Shown piece by piece: positions 55,810 to 64,000 of a stretch of DNA of 64,000 nucleotides. Location of the stretch: positions 20,590,931 through 20,654,930 of the forward strand of contig CM044964.1 of assembly GCA_024516035.1 (NCBI GenBank), in the 5' to 3' direction. This DNA comes from Bactericera cockerelli (taxonomy: Eukaryota > Arthropoda > Insecta > Hemiptera > Triozidae). A program made the translations under genes and the position numbers. The notes beneath the pieces are model-generated. The model did no database searches, was not told the DNA's origin, and saw nothing but the letters and a program-made list of their open reading frames with translations. Every line of letters starts with the position of its first letter. The stretch's first letter is position 1.

Positions 55810-55941
55810 CTAAGTCTTGAAGCAGTGCACCAGGTTGGTGTCGTAAGCGGAAACACAGAAAGCGGTGCCGGCGTGGTTGAGGAATCTGCCCCCCACCAAC
55901 ATCTGGTCCTTCATCTGAGAGCTGCTCACCAGGTTGATCTC
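55810..55941 (-). CDS. WDR54: WDR54 exon 5 and stop
   Basis: Acceptor ATCTCTTCCAG; 43 codons ending SAYDTNLVHCFKT; stop TAG at 55810-55812. Its last 35 bp are the seed of the 88-bp array. Confidence 0.92.
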   Translation of the reverse strand, partial: EINLVSSSQMKDQMLVGGRFLNHAGTAFCVSAYDTNLVHCFKT

Positions 55942-58900
55942 CTGGAAGAGATATTCATTATTTTTTTTATCATATTTGCGTATCATAGTCTGGCTGGGGG
56001 ACTATAAACAGGGAGTAGACCAGCAGTCTGACTGGGGGACTATAATCAGGGAGTAGACCAGCATTGGCTTGGTTCTGGGGGCCTTTGTCAATTATTAGCC
56101 TCCTTGTAAAGACAGTGGTAGAAGTGCTAAGTCATTACTCCACTGTCTGGCTACCATCGTTCACAATGACGCCACCCTATGATGATGATTTGCGTAAATT
56201 AAATTCCTGATATCACAATGTAACCTGGAGGTCGGTGGTTCAAGTCTCAGGTTCTGCAAAGATTTTTTTTTTTTAAAAGTTTCCATTTATTTATTTTTTA
56301 CATTAACGTCTTCAAAAAACAATGAGGATATACCCACCTTTAGAAGATAAAAAATATTGTACTGAAGGTGGGGAGTTTGAGTAGTTGTGAAAATCTCGAA
56401 AGTGACAAACACAAATATGATAACTTTCTTTTTTAATTCGGTTATAAACCTCTCTCCGGTTACGGAGACACTCTCCAATGTCTCCACAGTCCACACTCAC
56501 CGTCACGTTGTTATTCTTGCACACGCGCCACACTTTCACATACGAGTCCTCGGATACCGTCAGAAGACTGTCGCCTCCAATGGCCACGTCCATAGCTGTG
56601 ATGTACCGCGCATGCGCGGCCGTTTCCGTGAGGAGCCGAACGTTCGTGCAAGATCGGGTGCCATCGTGCGTGTAGTTGATTTTCGACGAGTCGTAGATTC
56701 GAATGTGGCCCGATCCGTAGGCGGCCGCGAGCCAGTCTTTCCAGAGATACATACTCGTTACTGCCGAACTGGGGGGGAAAAAATGCGGCCGAAAATGTAG
56801 GCTAATCGCCCGGCCCTCTAGCATACTGTCTGTGGATGAAGGTAATAATTTAGCAGTCATTTGAACCGCTTCCCAGCAGCTCCTGAGAGTTTTGTAAAGA
56901 TCTCTTTCTTTTGAAGCTTTTCAACAGCTTTTGAGAGATGTTCCTGTTAGTCGCTCTTTACGACAGGGGGAACACTTCATGGTCTCATTCTTAGCCGGGA
57001 GACACACGGAACTATAGAGACAATTGTGATGACCCACATACCCCAAAGTATCCACCATAGTAATCTGCAGAAGTTCTGTCCTCGGTAGAGGACAGTCGAT
57101 AGTCTATGGAGGCAATGACAATGACCCACTTACCCCAAAGTATCCACCATAGTAATCTGCAGAAGCTCTGTCCTCGGTAGAGGCCAGTCGAAAGTCTATG
57201 GAGGCAATGATAATGACCCACTTACCCCAAAGTATCCACCATAGTAATCTGCACAAGCTCTGTCCTGGGTAGAGGACAGTCGATAGTCTATGGAGGCAAC
57301 GATAATGACCCACATATATTATACCCCAAAGTATCCACCATGCTCGGTAAGGGACAGTCGATAGTCTATGGAGGCAATGACAATGACCCACATACCCCAA
57401 AGTATCCACCATAGTAATCTGCAGAAGCTCTGTCCTCGGCAGAGGACAGTCGATAGTCTATGGAGGCAATGATAATGACCCACTTACCCCAAAGTATCCA
57501 CCATAGTAATCTGCAGCAGCTCTGTCCTGGGTAGAGGACAGTCGATAGTCTAGGGAGGCAATTGTGATGACCCACTTACCCCAAAGTATCCACCATATTA
57601 TTCTGCAGAAGCTCTGTCCTCGGTAGAGGACAGTCGATAGTCTATGGAGGCAATGACAATGACCCACTTACCCCAGAGTATCCACCATGGCAATCTGCAG
57701 AAGCATGAATAGTCTATGGAGGGAGGCAATGATAATGACCCACTTACCCCGTCTGGCTGGGGGACGTTATTATTATTATTATTATACAATGCTTTATTAG
57801 GTATAAATGGACATTATGTACATAGAAATAATTAATTTAACAATGAAAAAAATGGAAACAATATATACAATGAAAATGAAAAAGAATAGAAAATATATAA
57901 AAACATAAGTCCTAACTAAAGGGCGGGGTTATTGCCTATGGCAATCTCTTCCACCCAACCCTTGGAGTTCCCTATCTAGATATTTCAATAATAATATATA
58001 AAAAAGAAGTTAAATAAATAATAATAAATAAATAAAAAATATATACAAACATGTTAAAAAAAAGGATTAAAATTAATTTATATTTTCCAAGAAATGTTTC
58101 TTCGTCAAAACCTTGAATGCCAAGCGATTCCCCAAAGTTCTAAGTTCATCAGGCAATTGGTTCCATGATCTAATAGCATTAACTGTAAAACTATTACCCA
58201 TATGGTTAGTATTGTGAGGTGGAATAGAGAGATGAGTGGAGCGAGTATTGTGACTATGAAATGAAGAGAGTGTATGAAACGTTAAACAGGGAGAAGACCA
58301 GTGTCTCGCTAGAGGACTATAAACAGAGAACAGACTAGCCAACCCTTACAAGCCAGGCTAGCTTGCAGTTTCCTAAGGGTTTAATGACTTATAAAGAAAA
58401 GTTCAAGTCCTCATGATGGTTGATCGCACATAAAAATATGTGGTTCAGGACAAGCCAACTTGGAAATAAAGTTGGCTGGAGACCATCATTCACCCCTCCA
58501 GCTGTAGCCAAGCTGGCTACAACAACAACAACAACAACAACGTAAATAATAAAATTATTCTAAACATTGTTTCGTAATGAAAATTATTCATGATGACGGC
58601 TTTGTCACATCCACTACTGGAGGCTTTGTCACATCCACTACTGGTGGCTTTGTCACATCCACTACTGGAGGCTTTGTCACATCCACTACTGGAGGCTTTG
58701 TCACATCCACTACTGGAGGCTTTGTCACATCCACTACTGGAGGCTTTGTCACATCCACTACTGGAGGCTTTGTCACATCCACTACTGGTGGCTTTGTCAC
58801 ATCCACTACTGGTGGCTTTGTCACATCCACTACTGGTGGCTTTGTCACATCCACTACTGGAGGCTTTGTCACATCCACTACTGGTGGCTTTGTCACATCC

Positions 58901-61137
58901 ACTACTGGTGGCTTTGCACATCCACTACTGGTGGCTTTGTCACATGATGGTTGATCGCACATAGAAATATGTGGTTCAGGACGAGCCAACTTTGAAATAA
59001 AGTTGGCTGGAGACCATCACTCAACCCTTCAGCTGTAGCCAAGCTGACTACAACAACAACAACAACCCACTTACCCCAAAGTATCCACCATGGCAATCTG
59101 CAGCAGCTCCGTCCCGTTGAAGTACCAGAGGCAGATGACGCCACTGTCGTCTGCCGAGGCTAGGCGATAGTCTATGGAGGCAATGTCGGTAATGGCGTCC
59201 ATATGGCCCTCCTTGCGGTCCATGAAGGAGAGACAGGTCTCGTCATCCAGGACCCCGAACACGCGGAGAACACCTGCGCTGTTTCCTGGAAACCATCACA
59301 AAACAATAAAATCGTTATCAACATCTAAAGACATTGTCTCGCTCATCATTATCATCAGTTGGTAGCTTCCTCGTATTCGAAGATACGAGGAAGATCCAAC
59401 TCGTATCTGGATGATATCTTGAATGACATTCTGTCATTCAAGCCTGGAGATAGTGGAGATCATCACTTCCTCAGCTGTAGAAATTGTCTCTCTAAATTAC
59501 TATAAATATAAACAGAGAACAGCTAACTTTAACAAACTTGGCTAGCTTGCAGTTTCCCAATAGTTTAAAGGCTTAAGAAGAAAAAACCCAAGTTCAAAAC
59601 GGGTCAAACTTTTCAACTTATGTTGGCAGGAGACCATCACTTGCCCCAGTTGTAGCCAAGCTAGTTATAATAATAACAAAAGGATTGTCCTTGTCGTGAA
59701 AGCCAAAATGTCTCTAACAAATACCATTCTCTTGAAATTATTATTAAATCCTTTTGGGAATCGAACTGGTACAAAGAAATTCACTGTTAAGCGTGCCTAT
59801 CTCTTTCACAAACGTCTTTTTCTCTCCCATAATAATCTATACTCCTTCAGGGACCGTACATCCTTCTTAGCGGCGCATAGTACTTCATTGTTCGATCGAA
59901 CCACCTTCTTACCGGCACACAGAACTTCATTGTTCGATCGAACCACCTTCTTACCGGCACACAGAACATCACTGTTCGATCGAACCACCTTCTTACCGGC
60001 ACACAGAACTTCACTGTTCGATCGAACCACCTTCTTACCGGCACACAGTACTTCACTGTTCGATCGAACCACCTTCTTACCGGCACACAGTACTTCACTG
60101 TTCAGCGTGGCTATCCCTTTCACGAACGTGTACTCCTCGTCTGGTCCATCAGTGCAGGGGTGATGGAACAGCAGGTCCACACCATCTCTGTCGTAGATGT
60201 GTAGACCCAGTGTGGACCCTACCACTAAGACCACTTCAAATCCAAGGTCACACCATAAAACCTGAAAAATAAAAGAAGAAGAGCGTTGAATGCACCGGTT
60301 CTCATAGGACCGAAGTTAAGCAACGTCCAAATCTTTTGAAATGGATATACCCATACCCATCTTGTTACTATCTATACATAATTATAAACTCTGTTTCGTA
60401 TTAATATAGGCTGGTTGGCTGGCGCTACTTGACGAGCGCTCGCCTCCCGCGGCGAGCTTGAAATGTGGAGGAATGACTCAGCACTTCTATTACTGTCTTT
60501 ATTTGGAGGGTAATAACTGACAAGGCCCCCCAGAACCAAGCCAATGCTGGTTTACTCCTTGTTTGAGGCCCCCCAGCCAGACTGCTGGTCATCTCCCTGT
60601 TTATAGTACCCCAGCTAGACTATAATTATCACTAGCTTGAAAATAAATAAATAAATGGAAACTTAAGTAAAGCTTCAGAGAATGCCTAAGGTTAAGAGAG
60701 AATCCCGGGGTTAAGTGGCAGAGAATGCCTAAGGCATTAACTTCGCCCCGGATTACAATACATTGTACATTTAAATTTAAATATTTTTTTTTCTTCTATA
60801 TCTAATTTTGTATTGTTAATTTTTTTATCTTTGTTGATAATTTATTTTTGTTAGTCTTGTATAAAAAATAAAGTGTAAATAAATAAATAAATAAATAAAC
60901 ATTTACCTGCATAACCTCACACAGAACATTATTATTATTGTGACAGGTAATGTAACGGGGCCGCGTTTTGTCAGTGTCGGCCACGGGGATGATGTTGATG
61001 TTGTTCTGGTGCACCACAGCGAGGCTGGTGGCGGCCCCACTGCCCTTGGCCTTCGCACTGGTGCGGTTGACGGCCAGGTTGTTGCAGAGGGCCGAAGCGG
61101 TGGCCGAAAGAAGCAGGGTGGTCTCCCGTTCAAACAT
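55810..61137 (-). CDS. WDR54: WDR54, WD40-repeat protein
   Basis: WDR54 is a beta-propeller protein; published work links it to cell signalling and growth, but its molecular role is poorly defined. Five coding exons join in phase to 340 codons (334 in human). The N-terminus MFERETTLLL then SATASALCNNLAV matches the human GSAAALCNNLSV. Propeller motifs follow: GLHIYDRDGVDLL, FVKGIA, EGHMDAITDIASIDYRLASA, DDSGVICLWYF, DWLAAAYGSGHIRIYD, AHARYITAMDVA and EDSYVKVWRV. The last exon, MLVGGRFLNHAGTAFCVSAY, matches the human C-terminus. Four of its five exons have an edge that seeds duplicated or tandem DNA. A 5' UTR intron ends at 61149. Confidence 0.93.
55988..56180 (+). repeat. Repeat S9, with a partial duplication of its start
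   Basis: TGGCTGGGGGACTATAAACA and TGACTGGGGGACTATAATCA are two starts; the rest is as in 49325-49460. Confidence 0.7.
56212..56437 (+). repeat. SINE S4 interrupted by a 110-bp insert
   Basis: CCTGGAGGTCGGTGGTTCAA at the left, AGTTTGAGTAGTTGTGA and GTGACAAACACAAATATGAT at the right. The insert about 56265-56372 is related (inverted) to 23130-23230. Confidence 0.65.
56501..56768 (-). CDS. WDR54: WDR54 exon 4
   Basis: Acceptor TTCCCCCCAG, donor GTGACG|GTGAGT; 89 codons after the split glycine. Confidence 0.92.
56860..57011. other. Upstream part of WDR54 intron 3 region without identified feature
   Basis: Contains GTTAGTCGCTCTTTACGACA, which looks like retroelement text, but too short to place. 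Confidence 0.3.
57012..57750 (-). repeat. WDR54: 92-bp array derived from WDR54 exon 3 and its donor
   Basis: About eight full units and one cut unit. In transcription sense each has ATTGCCTCCATAGACTATCG, GAGCTTCTGCAGATTACTAT and GGTGGATACTTTGGG|GTAAGT (GTATGT in some). Exon 3 has the same blocks, but the unit lacks about 35 internal bases (the GACGACAGTGGCGTCATCTG area). The array is now 1.3 kb from the exon, separated by a C repeat, S8 copies and a 24-bp array. Confidence 0.92.
57776..57962 (-). repeat. Family C repeat, uninterrupted reference copy
   Basis: ACAATGCTTTATTAGGTATA to GGTTATTGCCTATGGCAATC and CCACCCAACCC. It preserves the empty site of the mariner at 34.7 kb. Confidence 0.9.
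58277..58545 (+). repeat. SINE family S8, long copy
   Basis: CTCGCTAGAGGACTATAAAC, CCAGGCTAGCTTGCAGTTTC, GGTTGATCGCACATAAAAAT, GCCAACTTGGAAATAAAGTT and a short (AAC)n end. Confidence 0.75.
58597..58945. repeat. 24-bp tandem array, about 14 copies
   Basis: Unit GGCTTTGTCACATCCACTAC then TGGA or TGGT, within WDR54 intron 3 between two S8 copies. Open in several frames because 24 is a multiple of 3; no sign of coding. Confidence 0.9.
58945..59066 (+). repeat. SINE S8 3' part ending at the WDR54 exon 3 donor
   Basis: GTTGATCGCACATAGAAATA, GAGCCAACTTTGAAATAAAG and (AAC)n; the tail ends about 6 bp before the GTAAGT donor (minus). 59500-59680 holds another diverged S8. Confidence 0.75.
59075..59285 (-). 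CDS. WDR54: WDR54 exon 3
   Basis: Acceptor GGTTTCCAG, donor TTTGGG|GTAAGT. Encodes the central WD repeat with DIASIDYRLASADDSGVICL. Confidence 0.95.
59857..60108 (-). repeat. WDR54: 42-bp in-frame array of the WDR54 exon 2 end with its 5' splice site
   Basis: Units read GTAAGAAGGTGGTTCGATCG and AACAGTGAAGTACTGTGTGC, then CG. Five donors CCG|GTAAGA (60080, 60038, 59996, 59954, 59912 approximately) are intact; a sixth has GC in place of GT. The frame stays open, each unit adding KKVVRSNSEVLCAG. Confidence 0.93.
60081..60261 (-). CDS. WDR54: WDR54 exon 2
   Basis: Acceptor ATTTTTCAG; 60 codons plus one base; first donor GTGCCG|GTAAGA at 60080. Four further identical donors follow at 42-bp steps; the first was chosen because NSEVLCAG then joins directly to NSAGVLRVF as in relatives. 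Confidence 0.85.
60283..60332 (+). repeat. 5S-derived SINE fragment
   Basis: GTTGAATGCACCGGTTCTCA and ACCGAAGTTAAGCAACGTCC; the GGATC step is deleted. Confidence 0.7.
60450..60620 (-). repeat. Repeat S9, reverse copy
   Basis: GAATGACTCAGCACTTCTAT, GACAAGGCCCCCCAGAACCA and CCCTGTTTATAGTACCCCAG. Confidence 0.7.
60907..61137 (-). CDS. WDR54: WDR54 exon 1
   Basis: ATG at 61135-61137, 11 bases after a CCCCACAG acceptor; 77 codons, phase 0; donor ATGCAG|GTAAAT. Confidence 0.9.
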
Positions 61138-61146
61138 TGTCAGTGA

Positions 61147-61816
61147 CGCTGTGGGGAGTAGAATAGAATAGAATAAAAATATAATTTCATTTCTCAATAA
61201 GAGTTTACAATAAAGGTTGGGATGCAAGTTAGTTAAACAATAATTCTAAAATTACATAATAAATTAAAAAAAAAAAACACAATTACTACATGCTATTATT
61301 TTGCAGTGCCACATAAATTTTCCCCCCATTTTTCTTCTTCTTTTTCCTTTCGCTGCGGGGAGTAAAAAACATCATAAAAAAATACTTTTTGAGGATACTC
61401 ATTTGTATCTTCAGTTCTACATTATTATTATATAAAAAAAGTTATCATATTTGTGTTAATCCCTTTCGTGATATCACAACTACTCAAACTCGCTCTACGA
61501 AATCTAAACTGAAACCGGGACTTGAACCACCGACCTCCAAGTTACAAGTCCGCCGCCTTATCGATCAAGCTACTCTGTGGGGAGTAAAAAACATCATATA
61601 AAAAATACATACATTTAGAGGATACTCATTTGTATCTTCAGTTCTACATTATTATTTTAAAAAAAAAATTTTATCATATTTTTGTTAATCCCTTTCGTGA
61701 GATATCACAACTACTCCAACTCGCTTTACTAAATCCACGCTGAAACCGGGACTTGAACCACCGACCTCCAGGTTACGAGTCCGCCGCCTTATCGATCAAG
61801 CTACTGAGGTCGGTTA
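61147..61816 (-). repeat. WDR54: Duplicated WDR54 exon 1 acceptor text and tandem SINE S4 copies
   Basis: The exon 1 acceptor ACTCCCCACAG (61149) recurs as ACTCCCCGCAG near 61352 and ACTCCCCACAG near 61575. About 61353-61575 and 61575-61816 form a tandem duplication, each with GTAAAAAACATCAT, GGATACTCATTTGTATCTTC and a reverse S4 (61436-61578, 61669-61816). Confidence 0.7.
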
Positions 61817-61837
61817 CATTATTATTATGCACTAGTG

Positions 61838-62200
61838 CACTGGTAGTCGAGTGGTTAAAGCGCTAGTCTGGTAATCCAGATAGTGTAGGAATCCATTGGT
61901 TCGAATCCATGACTACCTGTCACTATAAACTCTTGATTTTCCACTTACGATTCTTATACATATAGCATTAAGTTTTTTTGTCTATATTAATATTAATATT
62001 ATTCTTATGCCTAATTGTGTACATACGTGTTGTATAAATATATGCACAAATAAAATACAATACATTACATTCCACCCAGTGCATGAATTTTTCCTCATTA
62101 GTTTGGGTATATGACCACATAATAATAAGACTCTGAGGGTTTGGTGGAAGAAAATTCTTTAAGAATCAACCTCGTCTGGTTGGTTACGTTCCACTAAAGA
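61838..62200 (+). repeat. SINE S2 split by a retroelement tail
   Basis: Head 61838-61908 (GTCGAGTGGTTAAAGCGC, GGTTCGAATCC) and body 62069-62200 (CACCCAGTGCATGAATTTTT). The insert between them ends AATAAAATACAATACATTAC, with a TCCA-like short repeat at both borders. Confidence 0.75.
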
Positions 62201-62232
62201 ATGATATTATTCTTATTTAGGGAGGGAGTCCG

Positions 62233-62325
62233 TTAGGATAATGTGACCACCAAGGGGAGGCATATTACATGATGGGCACGCTACAACACAGACCACAAGC
62301 GTCTAGAATTACTCCTGTCGATTTG
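62233..62325 (+). repeat. SINE S1 tail fragment
   Basis: GGGGAGGCATATTACATGAT and CTACAACACAGACCACAAGC. Confidence 0.65.
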
Positions 62326-62573
62326 ATTATTATTAGTAGATACATAATAATAATAATATTAGGTAATCTAACAAAGGCAAAGCAGAAATTTATAAAGCTA
62401 TCAGGCCACAATATCTATTCAACCTAGAACTGCTTTAAGCCCAGAACAGCCATTAAGCCCAGAACAGCTATTAAGCCTAGAACTGCCGATTGTAAGATAG
62501 TAGTAATAGTAAGAAAAAACGAAGACACACTGGGTTCCTGTGTCCTACTTTCTCGGAAAAAATACTATAAAGT

Positions 62574-62718
62574 TATCATATTTGTGTTAATCACTTTCGT
62601 GATCTCACAACTACTCAAACTCGCTTTACTAAATTTACGTTCAAAACGAGACTTGAACCACCGACCTCCAGGTTACAAGTCCGCTGCCCTATCGATCAAG
62701 CTACTGTGGTCGGTTGAA
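62574..62718 (-). repeat. SINE family S4
   Basis: CATATTTGTGTTAATCACTT, ACTTGAACCACCGACCTCC and ATCGATCAAGCTACTGTGG. Confidence 0.8.
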
Positions 62719-63119
62719 AAAAAATACAATACAACTCATTAAAGACTACAACTTTTATGTTGAACCTACAAAATAGTTCAAAAATTGACATAAAATAGGT
62801 ATGACGATGTAATTTTTAATCATGAAAAGTTCACGATTTGAAAGAAAAAAACCTATTTTAATTTACCTACATTTTTATGACCAAAAAATATGGAATGTGA
62901 ATTACAACAACAAAAAATATCTTTCAGGATTTTTCTTCTAGTAATACACACGAAAATGTTAATCTCAAAAAATAAATAATTATGTGGAAAAAGTTTACTT
63001 TAAAAATCGTCACTGTCCGAAGCACACACTTATGAAGAACCTTTGGAGCAGACTGAATTATAAATGAAAATTTCATAGCGAGGAGAAATTGAGTGGGAAA
63101 ATGAAATGCATTAAATGAA
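62719..63119. other. No feature recognised
   Basis: AT-rich flank upstream of the WDR54 promoter side; no repeat or exon seen. Confidence 0.4.
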
Positions 63120-63659
63120 TACTAGGCCAATACAAGAAGAAGAGGTAGGAGGACAGGGGAATAAGAGAAAAGGACGAGACGAGGAAAGGAAGAGAAGATG
63201 AAGGAAGGAAAAGAGAAGAAGAGGATGAGAGAAGAGAGAAAATACAGATAGAAGGAAAGAGATAGACAAATGAGAAAGAAGTTTAGTGAGAGGTTAGAGA
63301 GAAAGAGAGAGAGAGAGAGAAAGAGAGAGTAAGACAAAGAGAAAGATAATAAGAAAGAGAGAAAGAAGGAGAGAAAGAAAGAGAAATAAAGAGAGAGAAA
63401 GAGGAAGAGAAAAGGAAAGGAAAGAGGAAGAGAGAAATAAAGAGAAAGAAAGAAAGAGAAAGGGAAGTAAAGAGAAAGAGAAAGAAAAATTAAGAGATAA
63501 AGAAAGAGAAATGGAAATAAAGAGAAAGATAAAGAGAAATGGGAATAAAGAGAAAGAAAGAGGAGACGTTGGGAAAGGACAGAGAAGTGGTAGTTCACAT
63601 CATGGAACAGGGAGAGAAAAAACGGACAAAGGATTTATGAAAGAGATATAAATATATGT

Positions 63660-63716
<57 letters not shown>

Positions 63717-63795
63717 AAAAGAGAGAGAGAAAAAGAGAGAGAGAAAAAAAAGAGGGGAGTGAGGGGAAAGGAAAGAAGTACTCAAGAAAGGAGGG
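63120..63795. repeat. About 670-bp polypurine (GA-rich) tract
   Basis: Almost pure A/G on the plus strand, with AAAGAGAGAGA-type variation and a clean (GA)n at 63665-63705. Long frames here on both strands are low-complexity artefacts. Confidence 0.9.
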
Positions 63796-64000
63796 AGGAA
63801 AATGTTTTGTCCTTCCATGGAAGATCGATAGAGTTTGTATACATTCGGTATCCTAGCAACGCCTTATCAAATAGATAAGTCTAGAGTCTAGAGCCACTGA
63901 GATCATTATAATATGTAGAGCTGATATTAAAAATACAAAGGACCTTGAAATAAAGAAACTGACATTTGCAGAATTATTTGATGAAATTTTGAATGAATTT

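Larger units (their letters stand above)
52788..55845 (-). repeat. WDR54: About 25-unit array seeded by the WDR54 terminal coding exon
   Basis: Units of about 88 bp (about 75 bp when a TATAGGCCCAGGGT-type block is absent). In transcription sense each carries ACCAACCTGGTGCACTGCTT, CAAGACTTAGTAGGTGGCC and ACCCTAGACCCTAGTACC. The first part is the last eight codons and stop of WDR54. Two insertions break the array (53920-54514 and about 55474-55756). Confidence 0.92.

Noticed and set aside
52788..55845. Interstitial telomere-like repeat because of many TAGGG motifs
   Set aside because: The spacing is irregular and embedded in an 88-bp unit that includes WDR54 coding sequence; it is not a short telomeric repeat.
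56860..57000. Possible LINE piece with TTAGTCGCTCTTTACGACA
   Set aside because: Too short to assign; left undescribed beyond a note.
58517..58989. Long repetitive reading frames over the 24-bp array
   Set aside because: Unit length is a multiple of three, so several frames on both strands stay open; no start context, splice signal or homology.
63122..63878. Frames rich in Leu/Ser/Phe or Arg/Glu
   Set aside because: Products of a polypurine tract.

Overview
This window is eukaryotic nuclear DNA: AT-rich, genes split by introns with clear GT/AG borders, and heavily loaded with tRNA- and 5S-derived SINEs, MITEs, a mariner element and LINE fragments. Gene content and repeat style point to an insect, perhaps a hemipteran such as a planthopper. 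That placement is inference, because no sequence comparison could be run.

Genes, left to right. (1) 39-3397, minus: IQUB, an axonemal radial-spoke protein, here with no intron and with one frame break near 1020. (2) 6050-8860, minus: an F-box/FBA (FBXO2/6/44-like) ubiquitin-ligase subunit; three exons join cleanly but its C-terminal exon was not found. (3) 13253-15791, plus: AIMP1/EMAP-II, four coding exons, complete. (4) 16802-17710, minus: NDUFA2 of complex I, two exons, complete. (5) 25310-41950, minus: DNAJC3/P58IPK, an ER co-chaperone, ten coding exons joining in phase to 493 codons, with a perfect ER-stress element about 180 bp upstream of its ATG. (6) 55810-61137, minus: WDR54, five coding exons joining in phase to 340 codons. 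The genes are unrelated in function; nothing suggests a coordinated cluster. About 42.2-52.7 kb has no recognisable gene.

The most striking observation is that most long tandem arrays here start at an exon edge and contain exon sequence. DNAJC3 exon 5 (70/80-bp units, 15 copies), exon 6 (donor end three times, acceptor end three times), exon 8 (twice) and the terminal coding exon, together with WDR54 exon 1 acceptor, exon 2 (42-bp in-frame units), exon 3 (92-bp units) and the terminal coding exon (about 25 units of about 88 bp over 3 kb), all seed tandem repeats that run into the adjoining intron or 3' flank. Most internal units carry their own copy of the 5' splice site. A small version may exist at the IQUB stop codon. 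I treat these exon-edge minisatellites as the candidate undescribed system.

The repeats also give a readable insertion history. A mariner with an intact 349-codon transposase sits inside a LINE-tail-like repeat; a hAT-type MITE with an 8-bp duplication sits inside a 5S-rRNA-derived SINE; a long foldback element has one arm split by later DNA; and a LINE tail with an 11-bp duplication sits inside the WDR54 array. Gene identities rest on recognised protein motifs and consistent splice phases; SINE family names used here (S1-S9, C, L, M) are local labels only.
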